Counted from the stretch's first letter, positions 9,108-20,500 are shown. The stretch: DNA of 64,000 bases from Candidatus Opimibacter skivensis (GCA_016722045.1 JADKGY010000001.1:1116001-1180000); one strand, 5' to 3'. The notes: generated by a model from the letters alone, not told the origin. A program made the numbers and translations.

Positions 9108-9458
9108 GAGGTAAATTTATAGAAAATGGTAGGATGCCGGATTAAGAGATACCGGATGCCGGACGCGAGAAATAAAGTGAAAGGGGGCATTTCTTTTGGA
9201 TAACGGATACCAGATACCGGACTCAATGAAAAATTTTACCACTTAAGAAACATAAGAAAACAGTAGTAGCCACTTAGAAAACTCCCTCTATTCCTTTCCG
9301 CCCCTTCTGTCCTTTCTACCCATTCTGCCTTTTCCGGTTTTTCTGCCTTTTCTACCCCTTCCACCTTTTCTGCCTCTTCTGCCCTTTCCGCCTCTTCTAC
9401 CCCTTCTGCCTCTTCTACCTCTTCCGCCTCTTCTGCCTCTTCTACCTTTTCCGCCTTC
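9108..9458. repeat. Intergenic gap with CCGGATACC words and a pyrimidine-rich array
   Basis: No gene is supported here. 9131-9163 and about 9200-9222 hold GGATGCCGGATTAA and GGATACCGGA-type words that recur at 52247-52284 and 53199-53233. 9279-9458 is an almost pure CTTCTGCCT/CTTCCGCCT array on the plus strand. It begins right after the stop of the phosphate transporter. Open frames in it encode only low-complexity glutamate/lysine/valine runs. Confidence 0.75.
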
Positions 9459-10853
9459 TTAAAGTATCCACTGAAACAAATAATAAAACCCAAGCGCCCC
9501 AATAAATGTCACGGGTAATGTAAGAACCCAGGCTATAGCGATCGTCATGATCGTACTCTTCTGCAGATTCTTCACTCCTCCCATACCAACCATACTTCCG
9601 GCGATACCTGAAGAAAGTACATGTGTAGTACTCACAGGCAATCCATATCCACTGCTCAATCCTATTGTAGCCGCAGCAACCAATTCCGCGATTGCTCCCT
9701 GTGCATACGTTAAATGAGTCTTGCCGATTTTCTCCCCTATCGTCACTACGATTCTCTTCCATCCGATCATCGTACCAAAGCCTAGTGAAAGAGATATCAA
9801 CAGAATGGCTTCAAGCGGCGCATAATCTGTAAAATCCTTCAACATTGAAAATCCCCGTTTAAATTCTTTTTTTTGATCTGCCTCCGGAAGAAATTCAGGA
9901 TCATTCAGTAACGGTTTTATCTTCTTAGAAAATGCCTGAATCGTTTTACGCGTTTTAACCCGCTCACCTTTTTCTTTGCTGATCAAAAGAGGAATTTCTG
10001 ACTCGAGTTCATCCAGAGAAGACAACGCTTCATGATGAGGATCAAATATTCCATCCACTTTGTATTGTTTCGTGGCCTCCCTCATGGTCGTGATCGCTAG
10101 CTCCAACTTTTCCATCTTAATTTCCGGATTGAGCGCATAATATCCGGGCAACATCGCCAGCAATACAATCATCATGATCCCGACACCTTTCTGTCCATCA
10201 TTGTTACCGTGAAAAAAACTAACCAGTGTGCATGTGGATAATAATATAAAACGTATCCAAAGCGGAGGTGGCTGGTTATTATTCTGCGATGGGTCTTTAA
10301 ATATCGCTTTGTTTTTGATAAATGTTTTAAAGAGAAATAAAAGAAGTATCACTAATGAAAAACCAAATGCCGGCGATAATAAAAGGGACAATCCGATTTC
10401 CTGCGCCTTATGCCAGTTGACCCCATGTCCGCCATGCACCCAGAAGAAACCCATACCGGCTCCCAAAATCGAGCCAATCATCGTATGCGAACTGGAACAA
10501 GGGATGCCCAGAAACCATGTAGCGATGTTCCACGAAATAGCTGTAAGTAATACAGCAAAAACAATAGTTATATTTTCTCCCTGCGACATAGTCATCATTT
10601 CAGCGACAGGCAGAAGATTCATAATACTCATCGCGACAGCTATGCCTCCAAGCCATACACCAAGAAAATTCCAACTGCCTGACCATATCACGGCAGTCAA
10701 TGGCTTGAGCGATTTCGTATAGATTACAGTTGCTACAGCATTGGCAGTATCATGGAATCCATTGACAAATTCAAAAGCACAAACCGCTATAATCGCGAGA
10801 ATTAAAAAAATAAGATTTGTAGTAGAAAGTTCAGCTAGCGCCTGTTGTAGCAT
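9459..10853 (-). CDS. Inorganic phosphate transporter, PiT family
   Basis: A 464-residue inner-membrane carrier. Both halves carry the PiT repeat: FEFVNGFHDTANAVATVIY near residue 25 and FFHGNNDGQKGVGIMMI near 215; near the C-terminus GYGLPVSTTHVLSSGIAGS is the conserved second-half motif. A charged loop of about 110 residues (roughly 235-365, rich in E and K) lies between the halves, as in many bacterial PiT proteins. It imports phosphate, usually as a metal-phosphate complex, with protons or sodium. The ATG at 10853 is chosen because helix 1 starts 12 residues later; upstream codons lack family similarity. No PhoU-like gene is adjacent. Confidence 0.9.
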   Translation of the reverse strand: MLQQALAELSTTNLIFLILAIIAVCAFEFVNGFHDTANAVATVIYTKSLKPLTAVIWSGSWNFLGVWLGGIAVAMSIMNLLPVAEMMTMSQGENITIVFAVLLTAISWNIATWFLGIPCSSSHTMIGSILGAGMGFFWVHGGHGVNWHKAQEIGLSLLLSPAFGFSLVILLLFLFKTFIKNKAIFKDPSQNNNQPPPLWIRFILLSTCTLVSFFHGNNDGQKGVGIMMIVLLAMLPGYYALNPEIKMEKLELAITTMREATKQYKVDGIFDPHHEALSSLDELESEIPLLISKEKGERVKTRKTIQAFSKKIKPLLNDPEFLPEADQKKEFKRGFSMLKDFTDYAPLEAILLISLSLGFGTMIGWKRIVVTIGEKIGKTHLTYAQGAIAELVAAATIGLSSGYGLPVSTTHVLSSGIAGSMVGMGGVKNLQKSTIMTIAIAWVLTLPVTFIGALGFYYLFQWIL

Positions 10854-11190
10854 AAGGAGGTTGGTCTTTAAGAAATAGCAGTCGCCGTAAATTATTGAGT
10901 TCAATTGAAACTGCGGCATCCAGATCCAAACCTTTATATAAAAAATTAGTATCTGAATTCGCAGCAAAGTTACCTCAACCTTTCATGAGTATCGATTACC
11001 ATATTCAAGATATTGTTAATTCGGTATATGAAACAGGATTGTTTGTTTACATAGAATTAACATTGGAGGTGAGTAGTGAATGGTGAATAGTGAGTGAATA
11101 TCGAACAATGCGTTGATCCTGCCATACGAAATCATGATGCGCAAGTAAAAAAATGATTGTGGAACTGAATACCTCTTACTGAATACCCAA
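10854..11190. other. Intergenic gap, 337 bases
   Basis: Between two minus-strand transporter genes. It holds a short AGTGAATGGTGAATAGTGAG run at about 11070-11095, the same word family as at 62064-62143. No gene, hairpin terminator or convincing promoter is seen. Confidence 0.5.
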
Positions 11191-12573
11191 TTACAGAAAC
11201 TCCCTGTTCGCAGGGTCATTGTAAGTCTCCTCCCCCTCCCATTTCGCAATGACAGCGGATGCAAGACAATTGCCAATCAGGTTGACACTGGTCCTGCCCA
11301 TATCCATGAGGGCATCGATACCGAGAATAAGAAATATAGGCTCTATTGGCAAACCAAACGAAGTAGCAGTGGCCATAAGAATAACAAGTGAAGCTCTGGG
11401 TACGCCCGCGATGCCTTTGGTCGTGAGCATCAACGTGAGCACGATAATAATCTGCTGCCCTACTGGCAAATGAATACCTGCAGCCTGGGCAACAAATATC
11501 GTGGCCAACGCCAAATACAACGTAGAGCCATCCAGATTGAAACTATAGCCGGCCGGAAGAACGAATGCCACTACTTTTCTAGGCACCCCGAATCGTTCCA
11601 TATTCTCCAGCGCTTTTGGCAAAGCAGCCTCAGAACTTGTAGTTGAGAATGCAATCGTCGCAGGTTCGAGAACAGCATTGAAGAATTTTTTCAAAGGGAG
11701 CTTGATTAATAATGCTACCGGAAGGAAAACAAGAACAATGAATGAAAACAATGCAACATAAAGTGTGGCGAGTAACTGAAACAGATTGCCAAGAATGCCA
11801 AATCCCATATGCCCGACTGTGTACGCTATCGCACATCCTACCGCAAACGGAGCGAAATACATCACCACATTTGTGAACTTAAACATCACTTCCGTAAGGC
11901 TTTCACAAAATTTAAGCATCGTTTGCTTATGGGGTTCTTTCACCATCGCCAAACCCAGCGCGAAGAAAATACTGAAAACCACAATTTGTAATACTTGTCC
12001 GTCAGCAATGGACTTGGCAATATTCTCCGGAAAAATATGAAGGACCGTTTCCTGCCAACCTGTAGGCGGGGGAATATCGAGTGTCTTTGTGTCATCATGT
12101 GGTGGCATGACGATACCAACACCTGCTTTACTGATATTAATCGCAAGCAATCCGATGAATAATGCCACTGTAGTCGCCAATTCAAAATACAGAATTGATT
12201 TCCATCCCATGCGTCCTACTTGCTTAAGATTTGGATGCCCTGCGATACCTACAACAAGAGTCCCGAAAATCAAGGGCGCTATAATTGTCTTGATCAGCTT
12301 AAGGAATATCTTACTCACTACATTCAGCTCTGTCGCTACGACAGGAAAATCATATCCGAACTCTGCTCCGATCACCATGCTAAAAAGAATCCAACTCGTA
12401 AGACTCTTTCTCTTCCAGACGAGATAACCTATTCCAGAGATTGCTATCCACCGAAAAAGGGCTGTCATGACTAGTCCGATTGAGAATATATCCAAAGCAG
12501 AAATTGTCGCTATCAACGCAGCAATGACAATAATTCCATAGATAAAAATCGGATGACGATGATTGGTTTCCAT
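11191..12573 (-). CDS. Dicarboxylate/amino acid:cation symporter (DAACS)
   Basis: A 460-residue member of the SDF (sodium:dicarboxylate) family. Signature segments: LKLIKTIIAPLIFGTLVVGI after the first helices, the serine-rich hairpin AFSTTSSEAALPKALENM (substrate-binding HP1), the FVLPAGYSFNLDGSTLYLAL helix with the N-D-G motif, and the HP2 region TTKGIAGVPRASLVIL. It imports glutamate, aspartate or C4-dicarboxylates with sodium or protons. It has roughly two extra N-terminal helices (residues 1-45) compared with GltP. No operon partner: the neighbours on the same strand are more than 200 bases away. Confidence 0.92.
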   Translation of the reverse strand: METNHRHPIFIYGIIVIAALIATISALDIFSIGLVMTALFRWIAISGIGYLVWKRKSLTSWILFSMVIGAEFGYDFPVVATELNVVSKIFLKLIKTIIAPLIFGTLVVGIAGHPNLKQVGRMGWKSILYFELATTVALFIGLLAINISKAGVGIVMPPHDDTKTLDIPPPTGWQETVLHIFPENIAKSIADGQVLQIVVFSIFFALGLAMVKEPHKQTMLKFCESLTEVMFKFTNVVMYFAPFAVGCAIAYTVGHMGFGILGNLFQLLATLYVALFSFIVLVFLPVALLIKLPLKKFFNAVLEPATIAFSTTSSEAALPKALENMERFGVPRKVVAFVLPAGYSFNLDGSTLYLALATIFVAQAAGIHLPVGQQIIIVLTLMLTTKGIAGVPRASLVILMATATSFGLPIEPIFLILGIDALMDMGRTSVNLIGNCLASAVIAKWEGEETYNDPANREFL

Positions 12574-12700
12574 CTATATTTAATAAAGAAGCATGATACA
12601 AATGATTTGCTCAAGGTATCATTTTTTGTCACGTATTTGTACCCAAATGGTGCAAAATAGTGAATCGAAAACCTGTTCTGAGACTCTCATATTCAATGCC

Positions 12701-12742
12701 TTAGGACATCGTGGCACGACTAGTCGTGCCACGATGTCCTAA
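12701..12742. repeat. Perfect 42-bp palindrome
   Basis: TTAGGACATCGTGGCACGAC followed by its exact reverse complement with a central TA; every base pairs. A near-identical copy of the inner 34 bases is at 42468-42501. It lies 34 bases past the TPR-lipoprotein stop, where it could form a very stable hairpin, but no T-tract follows on either strand. Confidence 0.85.
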
Positions 12743-12775
12743 GAGGCCACTTTCCCATAGGGAAAATTCACGAAT

Positions 12776-14491
12776 TTATTTCACCACCGAAGACGCCAAC
12801 TGAACATCAGCGTACTTCCATGCCTCCCTGAATTTTTCTTCAGTTTCTTTCGCCTTGTCCATTTGATTTGAATCTTCGTACGCTTGTCTCAAACCATTGA
12901 GCGCCCAACCATTTCGCGGAAAATGTTTCAGGTCTTCGGTATAGACAGTGATGGCCTCTGCCGGTTTTTTAGCTTCAAGAAGTACCGCCCCGAGGTAATG
13001 TCGAATAGAGAAAAACCAATCTGGTGGTTCCTGGTAAAGAAGTTGATCTTCAATAGCTACTGCAGCGCGAAGCAACCTTATGCTTTCATCATATTTACCC
13101 TGCTTAGCCAGGAGATTACCTTCAAGTGTTTTTTGCGCGATATCAAGGATTTGAAACATCGTGTTGAAGCCCCATATTTTGATCTGCTTAAATGAATCAA
13201 TTGATGCGATCGCTTTTAATGCAGTTAGTTCAATTTTTGCATTTTCCAAATCATTCGTACCAACATAAGCCATTCCTCTAGCATAATGATATATTCCCGT
13301 CGGATACGTCAATGATAGATCTGGTGGCCCTTCGTGCAATATATCCTGCCATTTTCCAAACTTAACCCGGATGAAATATGGAATTGAATTCATATGCTGC
13401 AGTCCGAGCATATTGTGATCAAACATAGCTTTGGTATTGGTCTGATCTGCCAATTTATACGCTGCTTTAATTGCCCAATTACTTTCGCCTCCGAGTGTCG
13501 CACAACCAGCCAGAAAATGATAATTGTGCGGATAATACGTGACCGGATAAGCTCCCTGTGCATGACATTGTGTGACGTAATTGCTATCCAGTTCCACAGC
13601 TTTGATATTATCTATCGCGCCCTGATGATAATCACCAGTGTGTATGTAAATGTGAGACGGCATATGGACTAGGTGTCCTGAATTTGGGACAAGTCCATCA
13701 TCAAATAACTTACAACTTACAAGTGCTTTTTCAGGTGTCTTCGATGCCTCCATTGCATGAATATAAAAATGATTACCTCCGGGATGTTTAGGATTGATCT
13801 TAATGGCGGATTCAATGGCATTGACAATTTCCGGGGTCCATGGCATCGGATTACCGGCATGATCATAAAGATCCCATGGATGCATATCCATGAGCGACTC
13901 AGCATACATGGCTGCGATGTCAACGTCAGTGGGATATTGCTTATGCACTTCTTTCATAGCCACCATATAAAGGCTATCCAGTGGCCTCCTGTATTGCACA
14001 GGATTTTCAATATATCGTTCTGCCATGGCTTTGATGAGAGCCTTTTCTTTTGGCGTCGCATTGCCTGAAAGTTTAATGGCTTTTTGGATGGCATTATATG
14101 CACGGATATAATTATCAGCCTCCATTCCCGCATTATAATTTGGTCCAAGCACATATGCATAACCCCAGTAACACATGGCACATGTCGTATCAATACGTGT
14201 GGCTTCAAAAAATGACCTGCCCGCTTCAGCATGATTGAATGCGTATGAGAGTAACAATCCCTGATTGAAATATTTTTGTGCTTCAGGTTTCTTCGTGGTG
14301 ATCGGATAATTCAGAATATCCATTCCAGCCCAAAGGGGTGCTTTCGTCTTCATTTTATACCACTCTGCATCTGTCAGAGGAGGTGCGCACATGATCTGTG
14401 GACGTGCCGTCATATCCTCCTGATGTACAACGGCTGCTTTTCTACATGAACTGATGAGAAAAAAAGAGACGAATAGCAATAAGTATTTCAT
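12776..14491 (-). CDS. TPR-repeat lipoprotein
   Basis: A 571-residue protein with a lipobox (LLFVSFFLISSC, Cys at about residue 16), so it is probably anchored in a membrane facing the periplasm or surface. The first half contains the pattern KYFNQGLLLSYAFNHAEAGRSF, then CAMCYWGYAYVLGPNYNAGM, known from a family of TPR proteins often found beside metal or redox genes; further helical repeats run to the end (GKYDESIRLLRAAV, KKPAEAITVYTEDLKHFP, WALNGLRQAYE). HXXXH-like histidines occur in the middle (HFYIHAMEAS, HLVHMPSHIYIHTGDY). The function is not established. It is a single-gene unit. Confidence 0.72.
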   Translation of the reverse strand: MKYLLLFVSFFLISSCRKAAVVHQEDMTARPQIMCAPPLTDAEWYKMKTKAPLWAGMDILNYPITTKKPEAQKYFNQGLLLSYAFNHAEAGRSFFEATRIDTTCAMCYWGYAYVLGPNYNAGMEADNYIRAYNAIQKAIKLSGNATPKEKALIKAMAERYIENPVQYRRPLDSLYMVAMKEVHKQYPTDVDIAAMYAESLMDMHPWDLYDHAGNPMPWTPEIVNAIESAIKINPKHPGGNHFYIHAMEASKTPEKALVSCKLFDDGLVPNSGHLVHMPSHIYIHTGDYHQGAIDNIKAVELDSNYVTQCHAQGAYPVTYYPHNYHFLAGCATLGGESNWAIKAAYKLADQTNTKAMFDHNMLGLQHMNSIPYFIRVKFGKWQDILHEGPPDLSLTYPTGIYHYARGMAYVGTNDLENAKIELTALKAIASIDSFKQIKIWGFNTMFQILDIAQKTLEGNLLAKQGKYDESIRLLRAAVAIEDQLLYQEPPDWFFSIRHYLGAVLLEAKKPAEAITVYTEDLKHFPRNGWALNGLRQAYEDSNQMDKAKETEEKFREAWKYADVQLASSVVK

Positions 14492-14797
14492 GATGTAGAT
14501 TAATTTGGCTACTAAAGAAAATTAAAGATATCGAATCAGGTGAAAACAACCTTGCAGTCAGAGACTGCTTATCTATGTATTTCGCAATGGTTCGAGATCA
14601 GGATATTGAATCGAAGTTGATAAACTTCGATCAGCGTGGAAAAAGAAAACAAAACGTATTTCATATAAAAGTACCCGGTTGCTGAGCTGCAGCACATGGT
14701 TGAGCAAAGCAGGTCGAAGTATTAGGGGATTTTGGGGCAAAAAAAATGGGACCAAAGCTCACACCCCGATCCCATTAATTCTTATAAAACGTAAAGC
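14492..14797. other. Intergenic gap with dispersed repeat copy 2
   Basis: No gene is supported. 14676-14731 holds the GGTTGCTGAGCTGC...CAGGTCGAAGTATTAGG element described at 298-354. The rest is AT-rich and unremarkable. Confidence 0.55.
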
Positions 14798-16312
14798 TTA
14801 AGAAGGCCTGCTATTGAGTTCCTCCCTCACCTTACTATGATTCTTACTGTACGTGAAATAGATAATAAAACCAATCCCCATCCATACAAAGAATCGCACC
14901 CATGTCAACCATGGTAATGAAGCCATCAGATACAGACATATAATTACACATCCTCCGCAAACAAACTGGTATGCCGGTACACGAAATTTACGCGGCATAT
15001 CCGGTGCACTGCGTCGTAATAAAAATACGCCTATCGCTACAAGCACGAATGCAAACAACGTCCCGATATTCGTTAGCTCAGCAGCGGTGCCGATATTGAC
15101 AGTAGCTGCAAATACGGCGACTACCAATCCAACGAGTATTGTTCCATATGCTGGCGTTCTAAATCGTTCATGTACTTTAGAAAAATTCTTACCGATCAGA
15201 CCATCGCGACTCATCGAATACAATATTCGGATCTGGCCAAGTTGCATGACAAGCAATACTGTAGGCATCGTAAATGTCACACCCATCGCAATAATAAACG
15301 CTACATTATTTTCCCCTACTGCAGACAATGCTGCTACAACAGGTTTTTCATTTCCAAGAACGCTTAAGGGCACCATACCTGTAAGGACACCGGCTACTAT
15401 GATGTAAAGGACCGTGCATATCAACAAAGAATATATCATACCACGTGGAAGATCCCGCTGCGGATTTTTTGCCTCTTCTGCAGTAGTACTTACAGCATCA
15501 AACCCCACATAGGCAAAGAATACAAGTGCAGCTCCCGTCATGATACCCTTCCATCCATTGGGTGCAAATGGCTCCCAATAAACATGTGGATTGAAATGAG
15601 GTAATCCAAAGGCAAGAAATAATACAATCAGGCAGAGTTTAACCACGACTAGCGTCGCATTTACACGTGCAGATTCTTTGATACCGATCACTAATAGAAT
15701 AGTAACCAATAAAGTGATGATCAACGCAGGAAGATTGATGATCGCGGTGACGTGCGGAAATGCCTGCCAGACTGTTGCAAATTCAGTCTTTACCCCTTCA
15801 GTCAGTGCAACCCACTGACCACTTGGAATCTGAACCATATCCGTACCTGTAGCCGCACTTATAGCCCCTGGCAAATGAATGCCGAATCCCTCAAGGAATC
15901 TTCCAAAATACCCAGACCATCCTATAGCAACAGCAATGTTACCCACAGCATATTCCAATGCAAGGTCCCATCCGATGACCCAGGCCATCAACTCGCCAAA
16001 AGAATAATAGGAATACGTATAAGCAGAACCTGAAATAGGCACCATAGCTGCAAATTCAGCATAGCACAACGCAGCAAGTGCACATGCAAAACCCGTCACC
16101 ATGAACGAAATAGTCAGTGCCGGCCCGGCTCCAAGAGCCTCATGTGTACCCACAGCCGCAACTCCCGTCAATACAAAAATCCCGGTTCCGATGATAGCTC
16201 CGATACCCAGCATCGTAAGCTCAAATACCCCTAAAGACCTTTTCAGCGTAGATGCAGCCGCCTGGGCCATAAGGTCTTCATGTCTCTTTTTTGCAAATAA
16301 TTGACTTTTCAT
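14798..16312 (-). CDS. Amino acid permease, CAT-like (APC superfamily)
   Basis: A 504-residue transporter with 12-14 hydrophobic segments. The N-terminus has a 25-residue basic cytosolic lead (MKSQLFAKKRHEDL) and then the APC motif LGIGAIIGTGIFVLTGVAA. Further family motifs: AFVPISGSAYTYSY-like (AAMVPISGSAYTYSYYSFGE), FFAYVGFDAVSTTAEEAKNPQRDLP and GTLFAFVLVAIGVFLLRR. This arrangement is that of YfnA/CAT-type cationic or broad amino-acid permeases. It is not closely similar to the first permease at 1090-2520. Substrate unknown. Stand-alone gene, upstream gap of over 200 bases. Confidence 0.9.
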   Translation of the reverse strand: MKSQLFAKKRHEDLMAQAAASTLKRSLGVFELTMLGIGAIIGTGIFVLTGVAAVGTHEALGAGPALTISFMVTGFACALAALCYAEFAAMVPISGSAYTYSYYSFGELMAWVIGWDLALEYAVGNIAVAIGWSGYFGRFLEGFGIHLPGAISAATGTDMVQIPSGQWVALTEGVKTEFATVWQAFPHVTAIINLPALIITLLVTILLVIGIKESARVNATLVVVKLCLIVLFLAFGLPHFNPHVYWEPFAPNGWKGIMTGAALVFFAYVGFDAVSTTAEEAKNPQRDLPRGMIYSLLICTVLYIIVAGVLTGMVPLSVLGNEKPVVAALSAVGENNVAFIIAMGVTFTMPTVLLVMQLGQIRILYSMSRDGLIGKNFSKVHERFRTPAYGTILVGLVVAVFAATVNIGTAAELTNIGTLFAFVLVAIGVFLLRRSAPDMPRKFRVPAYQFVCGGCVIICLYLMASLPWLTWVRFFVWMGIGFIIYFTYSKNHSKVREELNSRPS

Positions 16313-16546
16313 TTAATTGTTTTGATGAATGAATCGAATGACAAATTAAAGCCCTAAGCAGGGTTACCCAAACAGGATATTATTCGTTCGGTGCGTCAAA
16401 ATAGAGATATTGACGAGTTCATTCAATTTAATTTTGATTTTTTCGATGACCCGTTATCTTTTTTAGAAGAAAAAGAGGGCTTTAGCCTGCAGGGAGGCTC
16501 AATGAAGACTTAATCCTAATTGAAATTTAATATTGAAATACCTACA

Positions 16547-17503
16547 TTAAATAATGGCTTTCAAAATTCTTGAGATGGTCTTCCCATCACCCATGGTATA
16601 GAAATGTATACAGGGTACACCTTCCTTTATCAGTTCTTTACACTGCTGTATGGTCCATTCAATACCGATTTCAAGGACACCTGCATCTGTCTGTGCTTTA
16701 TTGACTTCCCGCACCAATTCATCAGGCATATTGACAAAAAACTTCCTTGGTAAAGCTGCAAGCTGATATCTCTTGGTCAACGGCTTTATACCCGGTACAA
16801 TAGGTACTTTTATTCCTGTAGCTCTGCAATTTTTGACGTATTCAAAAAATTTCTGATTGTCGAAATACATCTGGGTGACTATATAGTCCCCGCCAGCCTT
16901 GATTTTCTCTGCTGTATGAAGTAAATCATTATCCATATTGGGCGCCTCAAAATGCTTTTCAGGATACCCTGCCACGCCGATACAGAAATCAGTTTTATTT
17001 CCTTTTTCAATATTTGCATCCAGGTATTTGCCCATGTTCATATCATTGATCTGCTTCACCAGGTCAATAGCATAGGCATGGCCGCCTGGCGTGAAATTGA
17101 ACTTCTCTTCAAAGGTCATAGCATCACCCCGCAGTGCCAACACATTCTTTATATCAAGGAAATTGAGGTCAATCAGCGCGTTCTCTGTGTCTTCTTTGGT
17201 AAATCCTCCACAGATAAGATGGGGCACGGCTTCAACACCGTATTTGTGCATTATCGCAGCACATATCCCAACAGTTCCGGGTCTTTTACGGATTGCCGTC
17301 TTCTCGTAATACCCGCTTTCATGCTTGGTATAGACAAACTCTTCCCGATGATAAGTGACATCGATAAATGGTGGTTTGAATTCCATCAGCAAGTCAAGCA
17401 TCTTAAAGATATCAGACATGCTGCCCCCTTTGAGCGGAGGAAGGATCTCGAAAGACATGTGTGTCTTTCCCGGGTTTTGGGTAAAAAAATCTGTGACTTT
17501 CAT
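16547..17503 (-). CDS. metF: 5,10-methylenetetrahydrofolate reductase
   Basis: A 318-residue TIM-barrel flavoenzyme that reduces 5,10-methylene-THF to 5-methyl-THF for methionine synthesis. Motifs: MSFEILPPLKGGS near the start (catalytic Glu in FE-PP), DVTYHREEF, the GTVGICAAIMHKYGVEAVPHLICGG strand-helix, NVLALRGDAM, GVAGYPEKHFEAP, GGDYIVTQMYFDN and VPIVPGIKPLTKRYQL; the C-terminus GVPCIHFYTMGDGK is as expected. The length fits bacterial MetF. The start is the first ATG with full N-terminal similarity. It is not in an operon with methionine genes here, and no riboswitch was recognised upstream. Confidence 0.96.
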   Translation of the reverse strand: MKVTDFFTQNPGKTHMSFEILPPLKGGSMSDIFKMLDLLMEFKPPFIDVTYHREEFVYTKHESGYYEKTAIRKRPGTVGICAAIMHKYGVEAVPHLICGGFTKEDTENALIDLNFLDIKNVLALRGDAMTFEEKFNFTPGGHAYAIDLVKQINDMNMGKYLDANIEKGNKTDFCIGVAGYPEKHFEAPNMDNDLLHTAEKIKAGGDYIVTQMYFDNQKFFEYVKNCRATGIKVPIVPGIKPLTKRYQLAALPRKFFVNMPDELVREVNKAQTDAGVLEIGIEWTIQQCKELIKEGVPCIHFYTMGDGKTISRILKAII

Positions 17504-17543
17504 TGAAAAGGTCGGCTAAGGTAGTCCACCTTGCATAAACGAC

Positions 17544-17569
17544 AAAACCCCGAACCATTGTCCGGGGTA
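17544..17569 (-). terminator. Putative terminator of the giant adhesin gene
   Basis: Read on the minus strand: ACCCCGG, an 11-base loop, then CGGGGT followed by TTTGTC. It lies about 20 bases past the stop of the giant adhesin gene. The stem is short but GC-rich and is followed by a modest T-run. Confidence 0.5.
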
Positions 17570-17589
17570 TTCATCTTTGCGGACTTTCG

Positions 17590-20500
17590 TCAACGCTTGT
17601 TCAGGATCAACATTGTTTTTGTCAGTTGGAAATCACCAAAACGGAGTGTGTAGTAATACAAACCGGCGGGCCAACGTTCGTTCGTTATCTTATACTGCTG
17701 CTTTCCGGCGCCAAATTCACGAGTGATACTCGTCATTTCAACCCCAAGCGCATTGGTTATACTTATCGTTACATCACCTTTCTCAGGCAATTCAAATGGA
17801 ATGATTGTTTCTTCTTCCCATGGATTAGGTCTGTTTTGATGCAGTTCGATTTCATCTCCTGTAGATTGTGCATTTTCAGCTTTCCAGTCAAGGGATAAAT
17901 TGTAGGATTCCTGGCTTCCGTCATAAAGTTCAGATGCCATGAATGATCTGTCCATTGTGACCATTTCACTGATCATACCAGATTTCAAAGCTTCAGCGTG
18001 AATCGTCATCACACCGGCAGAAGGAATCGCATCTTTGGATGTCCAGGAGCAACGAAGTGTATTGCCATCCAAAAACCACATCTCTTCATTCATCCCCGAT
18101 GCAAGAGGGAAGATGCTCTCAACTTTCAGACCATCAAACTTAAGGGCCCATTGTCCGCCAAAAACGTTCTTACCAAAATCACTCAGGTCAAGTGTGATGT
18201 CAAACTGATCTCCGGCATTGACAAATTTATCAACAACTGAGAATGAAGCAGATTTTTCACTCCGTGGTGTCAGCCCATTGAGATGTGCATTCACTGACTG
18301 GTTGAGGTCACCAATCTTCACACCGACGAAATCCTCTATGCGTCCTGTGCTGTCAACCTGGAATGAACTTGATTCTTCAAATGGCCATGGATTGTAAGGA
18401 TCACTGAATACATAATGCTTCGGAATGAATCTCCATGATTTATTATCAGGAAATGAATTCGTGCGACCTAAAATAAGTTTCCTGATTTCAACGAGATCGA
18501 TGGCTGATATTTTACCGCTATTGTTTGCATCGGCAGCTATCATCTGGTATGGAGTTGTCAGCAGTTCAACACCTAATATATGTTGCTGCAATTTTAAAAG
18601 GTCAATCGTTGAAACACCGTTGCGTGGATTATCATCGCGTGCAGCTTCAAGTGAATACATCGTGCCTGCAGGTATCACGGGGAAATTAAATGTTCCGTCA
18701 TCTGTAGTCGTGAAAGAAGAGAATACCTGGCCAGCCTGCATCAGCTTGACACCTACATTTGCGACTGTTGTTTCCTGCTGAGGTGTAGCCACTACTCCAC
18801 TCACCCCACCTGAAGGAAGCCCGCAGACGCCTGTTGGGTCAGTAAATACAATTGTCGTCTGACAATAATCTTTATTATTCCAATTGTCCCACACCCAGAT
18901 ATTGATAGGTATCTGTGCACCGAGTGCTACGATATCTGCGCAAGTGAATAATCGACTTGGCTGATACACAGTTCCTGAAAATGAATACCTCAGTTGCTCT
19001 TTCGGTGTACAATTGTCAAAGCTGCTTGCATTAAAGTCTTTTGCCCAAATCGTGATATTACCTGTTGATGGCATTGGCACTGTGCTCAATCCATTGATGC
19101 AGACAGGTGTTGGTTGTTTGCAGTCTTCAAGTCTTACTTTGTCTTCGCAAGTCGTGATGTTACCACAACCACTTCGTACTGACCAAAGGATCCTGTAATA
19201 TTCCTGTGGTTTAGCAGGATCGTTGTAAGCTAGTCCATATTTTTTCAACGAAATCGTAGGACTTTGTGCTGTATTTAATACCAGATCAAATGTTCCATCA
19301 GGATTCATGACCACATCTGTCGAAGCTACTCCGATGATAGGTGTCGAACTTCCGGGAAGATAAATCTTGACATCATAAGTCACATCACTCGAACAAATAT
19401 CTTCGATGTGCTTGGAATAATTCAGGTGAACATAACATGATGTCTGGAATGCAGGATCAACTACAGGTGTAAGTTCAGGATCAGATGTACAGAATACTTT
19501 GACATCACCGGTACAATCTGTGAATATGGCACCTGCTGTATCCTTAATCTTAACGATTTGCTCATAATTCCATAAACCCGCTCCTGTCAGAGAATTATAC
19601 TGACACCAATCGACAACCGTCCACGTACGAATAATCTTCACACAGAAGCCGGCTACATGCTCAAATCTTTGTTCTTTGAGGCTAATGCCTACCGTAGCAC
19701 AAGCATCATTTAAGATAATCGGCTCAATCGTATCTGCTATCCCACAATGTGTCAATTCAATATCGGCAGGCCAAACGACATCATCAGTCGGATCATCCGG
19801 ATTGTTAGAATTGATGTAGAAAGGATCATAATTGATCACCCAGATACGCTGTGTACAGAAACCGACTTTTCCACCCGGATCAGTAGCTATGAATCTGCGT
19901 TCGATCAGTTTAACTGCACCCGGAGGAGCATCACCAGGAAGATCATCGCCACTGCAATCATTGAATACTGTCACTCTGATCTCAAGATCAAGGTTACAAT
20001 TGTCTGTTACATATCCATCCAATCCCCATGTGTGCGGTTGTGGTATGTGCGTATTGCCCGGATCATTGATGATGATCGGTTGACGTGCACTTTCTGGATT
20101 TTCAAAACCATTGACCACTGTTCCAAATGTCCTGTCGCTCAGATCTTTTAATTGATCAGGATCAAACCAATATTTACAGCTCACTGAAATGTCAGGAGGA
20201 CATGTGACAGTCGGTGATACTTTATCCTGCACAGCGACCTGGACCATGCAATAATTCACATTGCCATGCTGATCCATTACTTCAAGCTGAACAAGTACAT
20301 AATCCTGACCTGCATCGCAGCATGAGAATGGTACATATTCGTTGTAATTAAGCCCTCTGTCAAAATTATCTACATGTCCATCAGGATGATGATCGTGTCC
20401 GGTACCTGTCCAGTCAAAATCAATACAACTATCCATACGTCGTGCACGGAAAGTCACAGGACCACAATAATCAAAACTGCCATCGTCAAGTGTTCTCGCA

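Noticed and set aside
9236..9502. 88-residue open frame, glutamate/valine/lysine repeats
   Set aside because: It only reads through the CTTCTGCCT array; low-complexity composition and no start signal.
1..17500. Genomic island or prophage
   Set aside because: Genes are ordinary transporters and core metabolism with uniform codon style; no integrase, att repeat or tRNA junction was seen.
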